Source: Candidatus Parcubacteria bacterium
GTDB lineage: Bacteria; Patescibacteriota; Minisyncoccia; Phycocordibacterales; Zambryskibacteraceae
NCBI GenBank assembly: GCA_019661895.1
Contig: JAIFWO010000004.1
Span: 1 to 54,438 of the forward strand
DNA: 54,438 nucleotides
Direction of reading: 5' to 3'
Under the pieces are notes generated by a model that worked only from the letters and a program-made list of their open reading frames with translations, was not told the DNA's origin and ran no database searches. Within the stretch, counting starts at the first letter, position 1. Each line of letters starts with the position of its first letter. The position numbers were made by a program, and so were the translations under genes. Below are positions 47,428 through 54,438 of the stretch, piece by piece.

Positions 47428-48739
47428 ATGTTTCCTCGAATGCTGGGGCGGGGTAGGGGCGGTAACTGGAGCGAACTTTCTTTTGGAAGTAAATAGTAAA
47501 AAATATTTAGTCGACTGCGGTTTGCTCCAGGGAGTACAGAGTGCAGACGCGACCAATGCAGAGAAGTTTGATTATGATGTCGAGACGATCGAGGCCCTTT
47601 TCATTACTCACGCTCACATCGACCATATCGGCAAGATCCCTAAGCTTGTCAAAGACGGCTTCAAAGGAATTATTTATTCCACTCCTGAGACCAAGGAGCT
47701 CTCCAAGCTTATGCTCGAGGACACAGCGCGTATCACGGAGGAGCATGCGCGCATCGCCGGAGTCGAGCCTCTCTATACTCTCAGTGACGCGGGCCGAGCT
47801 CTGACTCGGTGGCAGACCGTTTCCTATCATTCGCCGAAGGAGTTTGGAGACTTCTCGGTAGAACTTTACGACGCTGGGCACATTTTGGGCTCGAGTATGT
47901 ATAAATTTACCTTTCCTTCCGGCAAGTCCATCCTCTTCACTGGGGATTTGGGCAATACCTCGCCGATCTTACACGAGACGGAAGAGGTCTCGGGCCTCAC
48001 CTACGTCCTCATGGACTCGGTCTATGGAGACAGGAATCACGAGAGTCCGGCAGAGCGCGATAGGAAGTTTGCGGCCCTTGTCGAAGATGTCATCGAGCAC
48101 AAGAGGACGCTCATCATCCCCATCTTTTCCTTAGAGCGCACTCAGGTCATCCTTTTTGACATCAAAAAGCTTTTTGAGTCGAAGGCTTTGAAGTCTATTC
48201 CAGTCTTTCTCGACTCGCCCCTAGCTATCCGAGTTACCGAAGCGTATGAGAGACTTATGCATCAAAGCTTCGAATTCCCCAAGCTTACCGAGACGGTCCA
48301 AGCCCGCGACTCTAAAGAGATCATTTTAGTGCCAGGGCCCAAGATCATTTTGGCGGGCTCAGGCATGTCGACGGCGGGCAGGATCTTGCATCACGAGGAA
48401 CAATATCTCCCGGACGAGAACGCCACCATCCTCTTCGTCGGCTATCAAGCGCCTGGTACGCTTGGCCGGCAGATCGTTGAAGGGGCAAAAAAGGTTTCCA
48501 TCCACGACACGGAAGTGCCGGTGCGTGCCAAAGTAGTCTCGATCGACGGCTTCAGCGCTCACAAGGACTCAGACCATTTGGTGGAATTCGTTTCCCACAC
48601 TAAGGACACGCTCCGCCAGGTCTTCGTCACCATGGGCGAGCCGAAGTCTTCTATATATCTTGCCCAGCGCCTGCACGACGAACTCGACGTGAACGCGATA
48701 GTGCCTGAGAGAGGGAAGCGCTACGAACTTGATTTATAA
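47420..48739 (+). CDS. Beta-CASP metallo-beta-lactamase RNase-like protein
   Basis: A 439-residue protein of the CPSF73/Ysh1-type MBL family. THAHIDHIG gives the HxHxDH zinc site, DAGHILGSSMYKF and FTGDLGN add further ligands, and the beta-CASP domain shows LAGSGMSTAGRILHH and DGFSAHKDSDHL. Such enzymes are endo- or exoribonucleases acting in RNA maturation and decay. The ATG at 47420 overlaps the previous stop (ATGAGTAA) and gives the standard start CFLECWGGVGAVTGANFLL. No KH domain is present. Confidence 0.9.
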   Translation: MSKCFLECWGGVGAVTGANFLLEVNSKKYLVDCGLLQGVQSADATNAEKFDYDVETIEALFITHAHIDHIGKIPKLVKDGFKGIIYSTPETKELSKLMLEDTARITEEHARIAGVEPLYTLSDAGRALTRWQTVSYHSPKEFGDFSVELYDAGHILGSSMYKFTFPSGKSILFTGDLGNTSPILHETEEVSGLTYVLMDSVYGDRNHESPAERDRKFAALVEDVIEHKRTLIIPIFSLERTQVILFDIKKLFESKALKSIPVFLDSPLAIRVTEAYERLMHQSFEFPKLTETVQARDSKEIILVPGPKIILAGSGMSTAGRILHHEEQYLPDENATILFVGYQAPGTLGRQIVEGAKKVSIHDTEVPVRAKVVSIDGFSAHKDSDHLVEFVSHTKDTLRQVFVTMGEPKSSIYLAQRLHDELDVNAIVPERGKRYELDL

Positions 48740-48762
48740 CACTTGGCTGTCCGACACCCAAG

Positions 48763-48771
48763 TGGTAGAAT
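48763..48771 (+). promoter_or_regulatory. Extended -10 promoter of the transposase gene
   Basis: TGGTAGAAT ends 6 bases before the ATG at 48778. The TG pair belongs to the end of the left palindrome, so the element carries its own leaderless-type promoter. Confidence 0.55.
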
Positions 48772-48777
48772 TGAGCT

Positions 48778-49413
48778 ATGAGAAAAGTACCATTGATAGC
48801 TGGTGAATATTACCATTTATATAATCGAGGTGTTGATAAGCGAAAGATTTTCCAAAGCCATGAAGATTTAAGCCGCTTTTTCCAGAGCATGCAAGAATTC
48901 AATGTTCTCGATCCTATCGGCAGTATCTTCGAGAACTCTTTTGCAGATAATAAATCAAAGAAGGGAGATCAACTGCTAAACATTGTCGCATATTGTTTAA
49001 ATCCGAATCACTTTCATCTTTTAGTAAAACAGACACAAGATAACGGCATCAGCGAGTTTATGAAAAGACTTTCTGGAGGATATACTTTATATTTTAATAA
49101 TAAATACGCTAGAACAGGGTCTTTGTTTGAAGGTAAATTCAAATCGGTGCATATTGATTCAAACACTTACTTATTGCACTTAAGTGCCTACATTAATCTA
49201 AACAATCGACTCAAAGGGAAAAAGGTAGAGCCGAGTCAATCAAGCTGGGAGGAATACTTGGGAAGGGAAGGCAACGAGGGTGTTTGTTGTCCAGGCCTTG
49301 TTCTTGAACAATTTAAGAATAGGCGGGAATATGAGAAATTTGCTCTGGCCTCGTTGAAGGATATCGTAAAGAGAAAGGAACTAGCACGAGAGTTTGTCGG
49401 CCTTGAACTTTAA
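48778..49413 (+). CDS. REP-associated tyrosine transposase (Y1/HUH type)
   Basis: A 211-residue RAYT/IS200-like transposase. The HUH motif lies in YCLNPNHFHLLVK (about residues 80-92). The catalytic Tyr lies in the downstream helix ISEFMKRLSGGYTLYFNNKY. GSLFEGKFKS and the HLSAYINLNN stretch are typical of RAYTs. These enzymes nick single-stranded DNA at REP palindromes, as seen on both sides of this gene. The frame is intact. The gene is A/T-richer than its neighbours. Confidence 0.9.
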   Translation: MRKVPLIAGEYYHLYNRGVDKRKIFQSHEDLSRFFQSMQEFNVLDPIGSIFENSFADNKSKKGDQLLNIVAYCLNPNHFHLLVKQTQDNGISEFMKRLSGGYTLYFNNKYARTGSLFEGKFKSVHIDSNTYLLHLSAYINLNNRLKGKKVEPSQSSWEEYLGREGNEGVCCPGLVLEQFKNRREYEKFALASLKDIVKRKELAREFVGLEL

Positions 49414-49449
49414 TCAGCTACTTGGGTGTCCGACACCCAAGTGGGGTGT

Positions 49450-49794
49450 TTACATCACTTCGCTTACGATCTTTTTGAAGATAGTGGGATGGTTTTGGGC
49501 CAGATCGGCGAGGATCTTTCTGTCGAGAGTGATCCCTTTCTTCTTGAGGGCAGGGATAAATTTGGAGTAGGAGAGGCCGTCTGCTTTGAGCGCGGAGGAG
49601 ATGCGGACGTTCCAGAGTCGGCGGAAGTCGCCCTTCTTGTCGCGGCGGTGGGCAAAGGCGTAGGTCCCGGCGTGGAAGATGGCTTCATTGGCAGCCCGCT
49701 CCTTAGTCGAGCGGCCGTGGCGGTACCCCTTCACCTTCCTCAATATATTCTTCCTGGCTTTGAGGGCGTTAACGCCCTTTTTGACTCTGGTCAT
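49450..49794 (-). CDS. rplT: Ribosomal protein bL20
   Basis: A 114-residue protein of normal length (MTRVKKGVNALKARKNILRKVKGYRHGRSTKERAANEA, then RRLWNVRISSAL and GITLDRKILADLA). It assembles early into the 50S subunit. It follows rpmI with one base between. The infC gene that normally leads this operon lies 3.2 kb upstream beyond a large gene on the other strand. Confidence 0.96.
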   Translation of the reverse strand: MTRVKKGVNALKARKNILRKVKGYRHGRSTKERAANEAIFHAGTYAFAHRRDKKGDFRRLWNVRISSALKADGLSYSKFIPALKKKGITLDRKILADLAQNHPTIFKKIVSEVM

Positions 49795-49795
49795 A

Positions 49796-49981
49796 TTACA
49801 TATTTACTAGGAAGCGGGAGCGCTCCTTATTGGTCATGTGGAACTCGCCCGACCTACCCTTGGCGAGCTTCTGGGAGTTGTTTTCCTTAGCGTTGAAGTG
49901 GTTTTGGCCGGTTTTGCGGGCCAAAAGCTTGCCCCTTTTGGTGACCTTGAGCCGCTTGGCGAAGGATTTGTTGGTCTTCAT
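49796..49981 (-). CDS. rpmI: Ribosomal protein bL35
   Basis: A 61-residue basic protein (MKTNKSFAKRLKVTKRGKLLARKTGQNHFNAKENNSQKL) of normal length. It heads the rpmI-rplT pair on the minus strand. No promoter could be fixed upstream with confidence. Confidence 0.93.
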   Translation of the reverse strand: MKTNKSFAKRLKVTKRGKLLARKTGQNHFNAKENNSQKLAKGRSGEFHMTNKERSRFLVNM

Positions 49982-50116
49982 GAGTCACCCATACTACAGG
50001 AATTCCTCGATTTGTCTAGCTATCCCCACTAGCCGAAATTAGCCCCCCAAGCTCTTCAATTAAGGTTACACTATATACATTACAAAGTGCTTTATAGACG
50101 CGTAAATATCAAATAT

Positions 50117-53100
50117 ATGGACAGGCTTCATGCAAAGATGATGGGATATGGGTGGTACAGCAATTGGAGCCAGAATCCGGCAGCCGGCTTAGCTCACTGG
50201 GCAGCCTTCCTCCTCATAGTCTTTATCACCTTCTCGGGTCTGAGAGGCTCTATAAATAGCACCTACTACCTGGCCAACGCCCTCTCCTCTCGCGCTCCAT
50301 ACGCGAGCCAATCTCCCAGAGACAAATCAGGTACTTACCAGATAGAGCTAGCCGGTGCCGAGGAGGCCGGGAATCCCTATTTTGCGCATCCTCAGAGGTT
50401 TTTCCCGGGCGATCAGATCCTTGTGGCCAAGGTAGAATCTTGGTATGACCCGAACCGGCTCTTCGGCGGAGCGAGCGAGAGGGAAGAGCATGATAGAGAG
50501 GGAGTGCTTCGATCCGTACAGAGTGTCGCTCTCACCAATATCGATACGGGCGTAAAGAATAAGATGATGATAGACAAGACTTGGAAAGACGATGCCTCCA
50601 TTCACATACCTTACACGCTGCCGTCGGGCGATTATGAGCTCACCTTTAGCGTCCAGGGTAAGGAAATAAATATCCCGCTCATACTCGACATGCCAATCCT
50701 GCCGAGGGGCTCTCTAAGCTACACAGGTATCAGACCGGGAAACCTGACCGCGAGCGCAGCCGGGGCAACCGACGTGCAGGCCGCCCTGACTACCAGCCTC
50801 CCGGCCATAGTGAGCAGATCGCATGTCTACGCCAATGTGTTCGAGCCGTCGGTAGGCATCAATCCTTTCGACGATAATGCTTTTTACATTGATGCCAACG
50901 TGATTTCCTACACTACCGATGGGGGGAGGACCTTCAGAAACGTAGATGCGGGCTCGGCTACGATAAACAAATATTACACGGTCGGCTCCGATCCGTTCAT
51001 CTCGTTCACTCCGGACGGGAAGTTTTCGCTCCTCAGCATCGCCGGCACACCTTCAGGAGTCAGCCCTTACAAGACTCTGGGCGTGGTCTGGACCGAGACT
51101 TCTCCAAAGACCAATCCCTTACAGCTATCTGAACAGGCGGCGACTCCGGCAGGGAACTTCGATTTCGGCAAGCTCGCCATAGACTACCGACCCAACTCTC
51201 CTTATAAGGGAAGTATGTATATCTTTGCCAACGTCATGTACTTCCCTTCGACCGGCTCTACCAATTCGGGACTGCTCATATCCCGCAACGGCGTAACGAC
51301 GCAAAAGACATACAGCTCGCTTGGACTGCCTACAGCTACTCCGCCATCGGCCCTTACTATCGGTATCAATGGAGAGATATATTATGTGCTCTTGGACTCG
51401 ACCGCCCAAGCCCAACGGCTTTATAAGTCTACCAACGGAGGAGCCTCTTTTACGTCGAGCGTCATAGTCCAAGACAGGGCGCATCTAGCGGCTTATTGCG
51501 CGGAGCGTTATTACACCGGAAGCAACGTGGTCCAATTTCACGTCCCGCATCCAAATATCGCCACGGGTCCCGATGGCACGCTATATGTGGTCTGGACACA
51601 GACGGGTTCCGTATCGCAGGACGACTCCTTCGAGTTTCAATACGTATGTAATGATCAGGAAGTGATGCTAAGCAAATCTACCGACGGCGGCAATACCTGG
51701 TCTGTGCCTACGCGCGTCGCTGACGACACTACCGGAGCCGATCAATCCGATGCGTCTGTAGCGGTGGATGGATCGGGCGAAGTCTACGTGACTTACATAG
51801 ACCACCGCAATCATCCCGCAGAGCCGCTCTTCGATAGCTATTTGGCGGCGTCGAGCGACGGCGGGCAAAGCTGGAAGAATTTGCGGCTGAGCGACAATAG
51901 CTTCTTTACGAGCGGGGGAGGGAGTGCAAGATCTCCGTACGGCGACTATCTAAACCACATTGCCGCAGGAAACTCCAAGATATACATCGACTATCCGTGC
52001 CCCTGGGTATACAACGGCCAAGGCTTTGCTACCGACTCGTGCGTCGCAGTGATAGATAAGAATCAGACCAGCCCGCTTCTTTCCTTCACGGCATCCGCAA
52101 GCGTCGTTCCGAGCGGAAGCCCGGTGACGCTGACCTGGTCATCTCCGGCCGGTTCCGTCTGCGTGGCGAGCAGCGCATATGCCAATAGCGGGTCGGGTCA
52201 GTTCTCGGGCGCGAAGTCTGCTAGCGGTTCGGAGACATTCACGCCAACCACCAACAATACTTACGAGATGCGCTGCAGCCTAAATGACAGATTCACCGAT
52301 GCCAACGTGCTTGTCATGCTCGATACGTACGGAGACTTCACTCCGGTCGTACCGACCAATATCAAGGTCCAGCCGGTGAGCGACACATCGGCGACGGTGA
52401 GCTGGCATACCGACCAGCAGACGCTCTATGACTATGTCAGGCTTACCACTGCCGGTATCACGGGCCGTACTTATATTACTGCTACGGTGGTGGCATCCGG
52501 CGACAAAAACTATACTCTTACCGGGCTGCAACCCGGGGTGCAGTATGGAGCCAGCATCGAGACTGTCAGTATGAGCGGCAGAGTATATGCATCCAACCCA
52601 ATATACTTCTCCGTCGGCACCACCACTCTTCCCACGAGCGACACCACCCCTCCATCTACGCCCAATCTCTCCGGCGCTCTTTCCGGAAGCTCGGCCGCTC
52701 TCTCCTGGACGGCCTCCACGGATAATGTGGGGGTGACAGGATACAAGGTATACAGAAATGGCGCTCTCTTAACTTCACTCACCTCTACATCTTATACGGA
52801 CAGCTCTGTATCAGCAGGTACTACTTACTCCTATGCAGTCTCAGCTTACGATGCGGCAGGGAACGCTTCGGCCCAGTCTAACTCTATAACCCTGACCACT
52901 CCAACTCCTCCGCCGACTTCCACTTTCCAGATCGGAAACACGGTACATACGACTATCAAAGTAAGTGTCCGCTCGACATCCACCACTAAAGGCAAACCTG
53001 CCGGTACCCAGAAAGCCGGGGCCACGGGCGTTATAGTAAATGGTCCGCAGACGGGCTCCGGCTACACCTGGTGGTATGTGGACTTTACCTCCGGAGTGGA

Positions 53101-53134
53101 CGGATGGGTTGCACAGGATTATCTGGCTAAATAA
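50117..53134 (+). CDS. Large membrane-anchored surface protein with BNR, FN3 and SH3b-like domains
   Basis: About 1005 residues from the ATG at 50117; a GTG at 50087 would add ten. One N-terminal helix (about residues 29-46 from this start) anchors or exports it. The first 620 residues contain four Asp-box repeats (TTDGGRTF, STNGGASF, STDGGNTW, SSDGGQSW), the mark of a BNR/sialidase-like beta-propeller. An Ig-like segment and two fibronectin-III domains follow (second: TPNLSGALSGSSAALSWTAS). The last 65 residues resemble a bacterial SH3 domain (VSVRSTST, GWVAQDYL). No catalytic sialidase residues can be assigned. It sits between infC and rpmI on the opposite strand. A role in attachment to other cells is inference. 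Confidence 0.8.
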   Translation: MDRLHAKMMGYGWYSNWSQNPAAGLAHWAAFLLIVFITFSGLRGSINSTYYLANALSSRAPYASQSPRDKSGTYQIELAGAEEAGNPYFAHPQRFFPGDQILVAKVESWYDPNRLFGGASEREEHDREGVLRSVQSVALTNIDTGVKNKMMIDKTWKDDASIHIPYTLPSGDYELTFSVQGKEINIPLILDMPILPRGSLSYTGIRPGNLTASAAGATDVQAALTTSLPAIVSRSHVYANVFEPSVGINPFDDNAFYIDANVISYTTDGGRTFRNVDAGSATINKYYTVGSDPFISFTPDGKFSLLSIAGTPSGVSPYKTLGVVWTETSPKTNPLQLSEQAATPAGNFDFGKLAIDYRPNSPYKGSMYIFANVMYFPSTGSTNSGLLISRNGVTTQKTYSSLGLPTATPPSALTIGINGEIYYVLLDSTAQAQRLYKSTNGGASFTSSVIVQDRAHLAAYCAERYYTGSNVVQFHVPHPNIATGPDGTLYVVWTQTGSVSQDDSFEFQYVCNDQEVMLSKSTDGGNTWSVPTRVADDTTGADQSDASVAVDGSGEVYVTYIDHRNHPAEPLFDSYLAASSDGGQSWKNLRLSDNSFFTSGGGSARSPYGDYLNHIAAGNSKIYIDYPCPWVYNGQGFATDSCVAVIDKNQTSPLLSFTASASVVPSGSPVTLTWSSPAGSVCVASSAYANSGSGQFSGAKSASGSETFTPTTNNTYEMRCSLNDRFTDANVLVMLDTYGDFTPVVPTNIKVQPVSDTSATVSWHTDQQTLYDYVRLTTAGITGRTYITATVVASGDKNYTLTGLQPGVQYGASIETVSMSGRVYASNPIYFSVGTTTLPTSDTTPPSTPNLSGALSGSSAALSWTASTDNVGVTGYKVYRNGALLTSLTSTSYTDSSVSAGTTYSYAVSAYDAAGNASAQSNSITLTTPTPPPTSTFQIGNTVHTTIKVSVRSTSTTKGKPAGTQKAGATGVIVNGPQTGSGYTWWYVDFTSGVDGWVAQDYLAK

Positions 53135-53650
53135 TCACTTCTTAGCTCCGCGTTCGATGATGACGGTCATGCCCTTGGGACTCTTGGTCGCAGGTGTGGC
53201 GACGTTGTAGGGGATGGTGAGGAGAGTGAGGAGGCGGTCGATGCGAGTGCGCAAGAACTTCTCATCCAAGTACTTGGCGCGTCCGGGGAGGAAGAGGTCG
53301 AGCTTGACTCGGTTGCCCTCGGAGAGCCACTCGCTCGCCTTCTTGGCCTTAAGATTGAGGTCGTGGTCGCCGGTGCCGAGTTTGACTTGGATATTTTTCA
53401 CCTCCACCGAGTGCGCCTTCTGCTTGGCGACTTTGGCCTTCTTGTTCTCGTCGTACAAAAACTTTCCCAAGTCGCTGATCTTGGCTACGGGAGGGAGAGC
53501 GTTGGGGGAGATCTCAATGAGGTCGAGGCCGAGTTCGTGGGCCTTCTTCAAGGCTTCGCCGAGCGTGATGACGCCGAAATTCTCGCCGGTCGGGCCTATG
53601 ACACGAAGTTCGTTGGACTTGATAGCGTGGTTGGTGCGGGGGATCGACAA
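53135..53650 (-). CDS. infC: Translation initiation factor IF-3
   Basis: A 171-residue protein with the N-terminal domain NELRVIGPTGENFGVITLGEALKKAHELGLDLIEISP and the linker KFLYDENKKAKVAKQK, followed by the C-terminal domain. The start is TTG, in line with the non-ATG starts common for infC (AUU in E. coli). The stop codon directly abuts that of the large plus-strand gene with no spacer. In most bacteria rpmI and rplT follow; here they are 3.2 kb away. Confidence 0.95.
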   Translation of the reverse strand: MSIPRTNHAIKSNELRVIGPTGENFGVITLGEALKKAHELGLDLIEISPNALPPVAKISDLGKFLYDENKKAKVAKQKAHSVEVKNIQVKLGTGDHDLNLKAKKASEWLSEGNRVKLDLFLPGRAKYLDEKFLRTRIDRLLTLLTIPYNVATPATKSPKGMTVIIERGAKK

Positions 53651-53674
53651 ATCTTTGATTATTTAAAGCGATTG

Positions 53675-53680
53675 TATACT
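53675..53680 (+). promoter_or_regulatory. -10 box TATACT of the DUF1003 gene
   Basis: TATACT ends 8 bases before the ATG at 53689; no SD sequence is present. Confidence 0.5.
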
Positions 53681-53688
53681 ATTAGTAT

Positions 53689-54141
53689 ATGCAATACAAG
53701 CACAAGCCTGAGAGTCTCGAGGAAATTCGCGCTTCTAGGAAGAGCGTGCGCGCCGCGGCCCTCGATGCCCGCTCTGCCGCGAGCTCTCTGGAGCACTTTG
53801 CCCTAGTCGTTACCAAGAGCGTGGGTTCGATCGGCTTCTTCCTCATCCTCCTCGTGTGGACCTTGGGCTGGCTGGTCTGGAATCTCTTTGCTCCCATCGA
53901 GATGCGCTTCGATCCGGCGCCGGCCTTCGTCATTTGGCTCTTCGTCTCCAACATGATCCAGCTGATCCTTCTGCCTCTCGTCATGGTTGGGCAAAATCTG
54001 GAGAGCCGCGCTGCCGACCGCCGAGCCGAGGCCGACTTCCACATCAATGAGAAGACGGAGAAGGAAGTGGAAACTATCCTCGCTCATCTAGAAAATCAAA
54101 ACGAACTCCTTATGGACCTGGCAGGAAAGATTGAGCGCTAA
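53689..54141 (+). CDS. DUF1003-family membrane protein
   Basis: A 150-residue protein with two transmembrane helices (about 47-68 and 81-101) and the DUF1003 pattern FDPAPAFVIWLFVSNMIQLILLPLVMVGQN followed by ADRRAEADFHINEKTEKEVETIL. DUF1003 proteins are conserved inner-membrane proteins of unknown function. It is divergent from infC. Confidence 0.85.
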   Translation: MQYKHKPESLEEIRASRKSVRAAALDARSAASSLEHFALVVTKSVGSIGFFLILLVWTLGWLVWNLFAPIEMRFDPAPAFVIWLFVSNMIQLILLPLVMVGQNLESRAADRRAEADFHINEKTEKEVETILAHLENQNELLMDLAGKIER

Positions 54142-54200
54142 GAGTCGTCTACGTTATGTAAGGGGCAAACTCGCCTCGGTTAGAAGTTTAGCTCACTCAT

Positions 54201-54323
54201 ATGGCCCAAAGACAACAAAGATCTCGCGGTGGTTCGAGCAGCAGGTCTCGCTCGAATCGCGGCGGCAGTAACAGCAACAATCGCGGCGGTAACCGCGGCA
54301 ACTCAAGAAGTAATTCCAGATAA
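54201..54323 (+). CDS. 40-residue Arg/Gly/Ser/Asn-rich protein
   Basis: The frame MAQRQQRSRGGSSSRSRSNR...NSRSNSR consists almost only of Arg, Gly, Ser, Asn and Gln with RGG repeats. It would be disordered and highly basic, suiting RNA or nucleoid binding. It resembles the N-terminal extension of uS5 in this window. No strong SD sequence or promoter is visible. A terminator hairpin follows 10 bases after the stop. Low complexity lowers certainty. Confidence 0.55.
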   Translation: MAQRQQRSRGGSSSRSRSNRGGSNSNNRGGNRGNSRSNSR

Positions 54324-54333
54324 CACCTGACTA

Positions 54334-54366
54334 TAAACCGCCCTGAGCTTGTCGAAGGGCGGTTTA
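54334..54366. terminator. Bidirectional terminator with REP-like loop
   Basis: TAAACCGCCCT and AGGGCGGTTTA pair perfectly over 11 bases. The loop GAGCTTGTCGA is the reverse complement of the TCGACAAGCTC core of the intercistronic element. On the minus strand the stem includes the stop codon of the last gene. Confidence 0.65.
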
Positions 54367-54438
54367 GTATTGCTTGGCAAAGAGGCGCGAGAGACGTCCG
54401 AAAAGTTGAGTAAGGAAGTTGGTCTGGAAGGTCCCTCC
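54364..54438 (-). CDS. C-terminal end of a gene entering from the right edge
   Basis: The last 24 codons and a TAA stop are open to the window edge in one frame (GGTFQTNFLTQLFGRLSRLFAKQY). The bidirectional terminator starts at the stop codon, supporting a real gene end. The product cannot be recognised from so little. Confidence 0.45.
   Translation of the reverse strand, partial: GGTFQTNFLTQLFGRLSRLFAKQY

Larger units (their letters stand above)
48740..49444 (+). mobile_element. REP-type transposon: RAYT gene between palindromes
   Basis: The transposase gene at 48778 is bracketed by two palindromes. The right copy (49420-49442) has 11-base perfect arms, ACTTGGGTGTC and GACACCCAAGT. The left copy (48740-48764) has the same outline with one mismatch, CACTTGG and CCAAGTG around TGTCCGACA. 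Both share TGTCCGACACCCAAGTGG. The element starts directly after the stop of the MBL gene and ends 5 bases before the rplT 3' end. Confidence 0.8.

Overview
The window reads as a chromosomal segment of a Candidate Phyla Radiation (Patescibacteria) bacterium, most likely a Parcubacteria-type lineage. This rests on several signs: rpsE is followed directly by rplO with no rpmD (uL30); several ribosomal proteins are trimmed (uL3, uL24, uL18); the NDP kinase and phosphoglycerate kinase are divergent; there is a PilB/PilC pilus cluster and ComEC-type competence genes; a PaaX/Cas2-like regulator is present without CRISPR; and core genes start without Shine-Dalgarno (SD) sequences. No rRNA, tRNA or CRISPR array was seen. 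The lineage call is inference from gene content; no 16S gene is present.

Layout. 1-5081: small membrane-anchored proteins, a lipoprotein and a carboxypeptidase-regulatory/plug-like protein that both look foreign, and a cysteine-rich secreted protein. 5106-10856: type IV pilus assembly operon (pilB, pilC, three pseudopilins, a PilX-like protein). 10881-16825: tpiA-pgk, a HIT protein, a lamin-tail-domain surface protein, recJ, rnhA. 16773-19882: comEC split into a membrane gene and a separate metallo-beta-lactamase gene, with superoxide dismutase between them on the other strand. 20357-29815: rpmB, a site-2 protease, then the str and S10 operons (rpsL, rpsG, fusA, tuf, rpsJ, rplC, rplD, rplW, rplB) with inserted small genes. 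29850-37314: a 7.5-kb block that splits the S10 operon, carrying rplJ-rplL with an L10 leader, truD, a winged-helix regulator, a membrane protein and several isolated small genes. 37377-46763: the rest of S10, then spc (rpsS to secY), adk, map and ndk. 46863-47019: a probable structured non-coding RNA. 47032-54438: a membrane protein, a beta-CASP RNase-like protein, a REP-type transposase between palindromes, rplT/rpmI, a 1005-residue surface protein, infC, a DUF1003 protein, a small RG-rich protein and the end of one more gene.

Two kinds of gene expression signal are interleaved. Core genes mostly lack SD sequences, and many single genes have a -10 box only 5-9 bases before the start codon, which suggests leaderless mRNAs. 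By contrast, about a dozen small genes of unknown function each carry an SD sequence and a terminator hairpin at or next to the stop codon, and most also have a -35/-10 promoter. These self-contained cassettes sit between, and even inside, the ribosomal protein operons. A 24-25-base intercistronic element running from a TAG stop to the next ATG recurs four times.

The most interesting locus is rpsG-fusA. There the 3' end of rpsG is duplicated with only synonymous changes, and a Cas2-like regulator gene lies between two 38-bp repeats with inverted ends.
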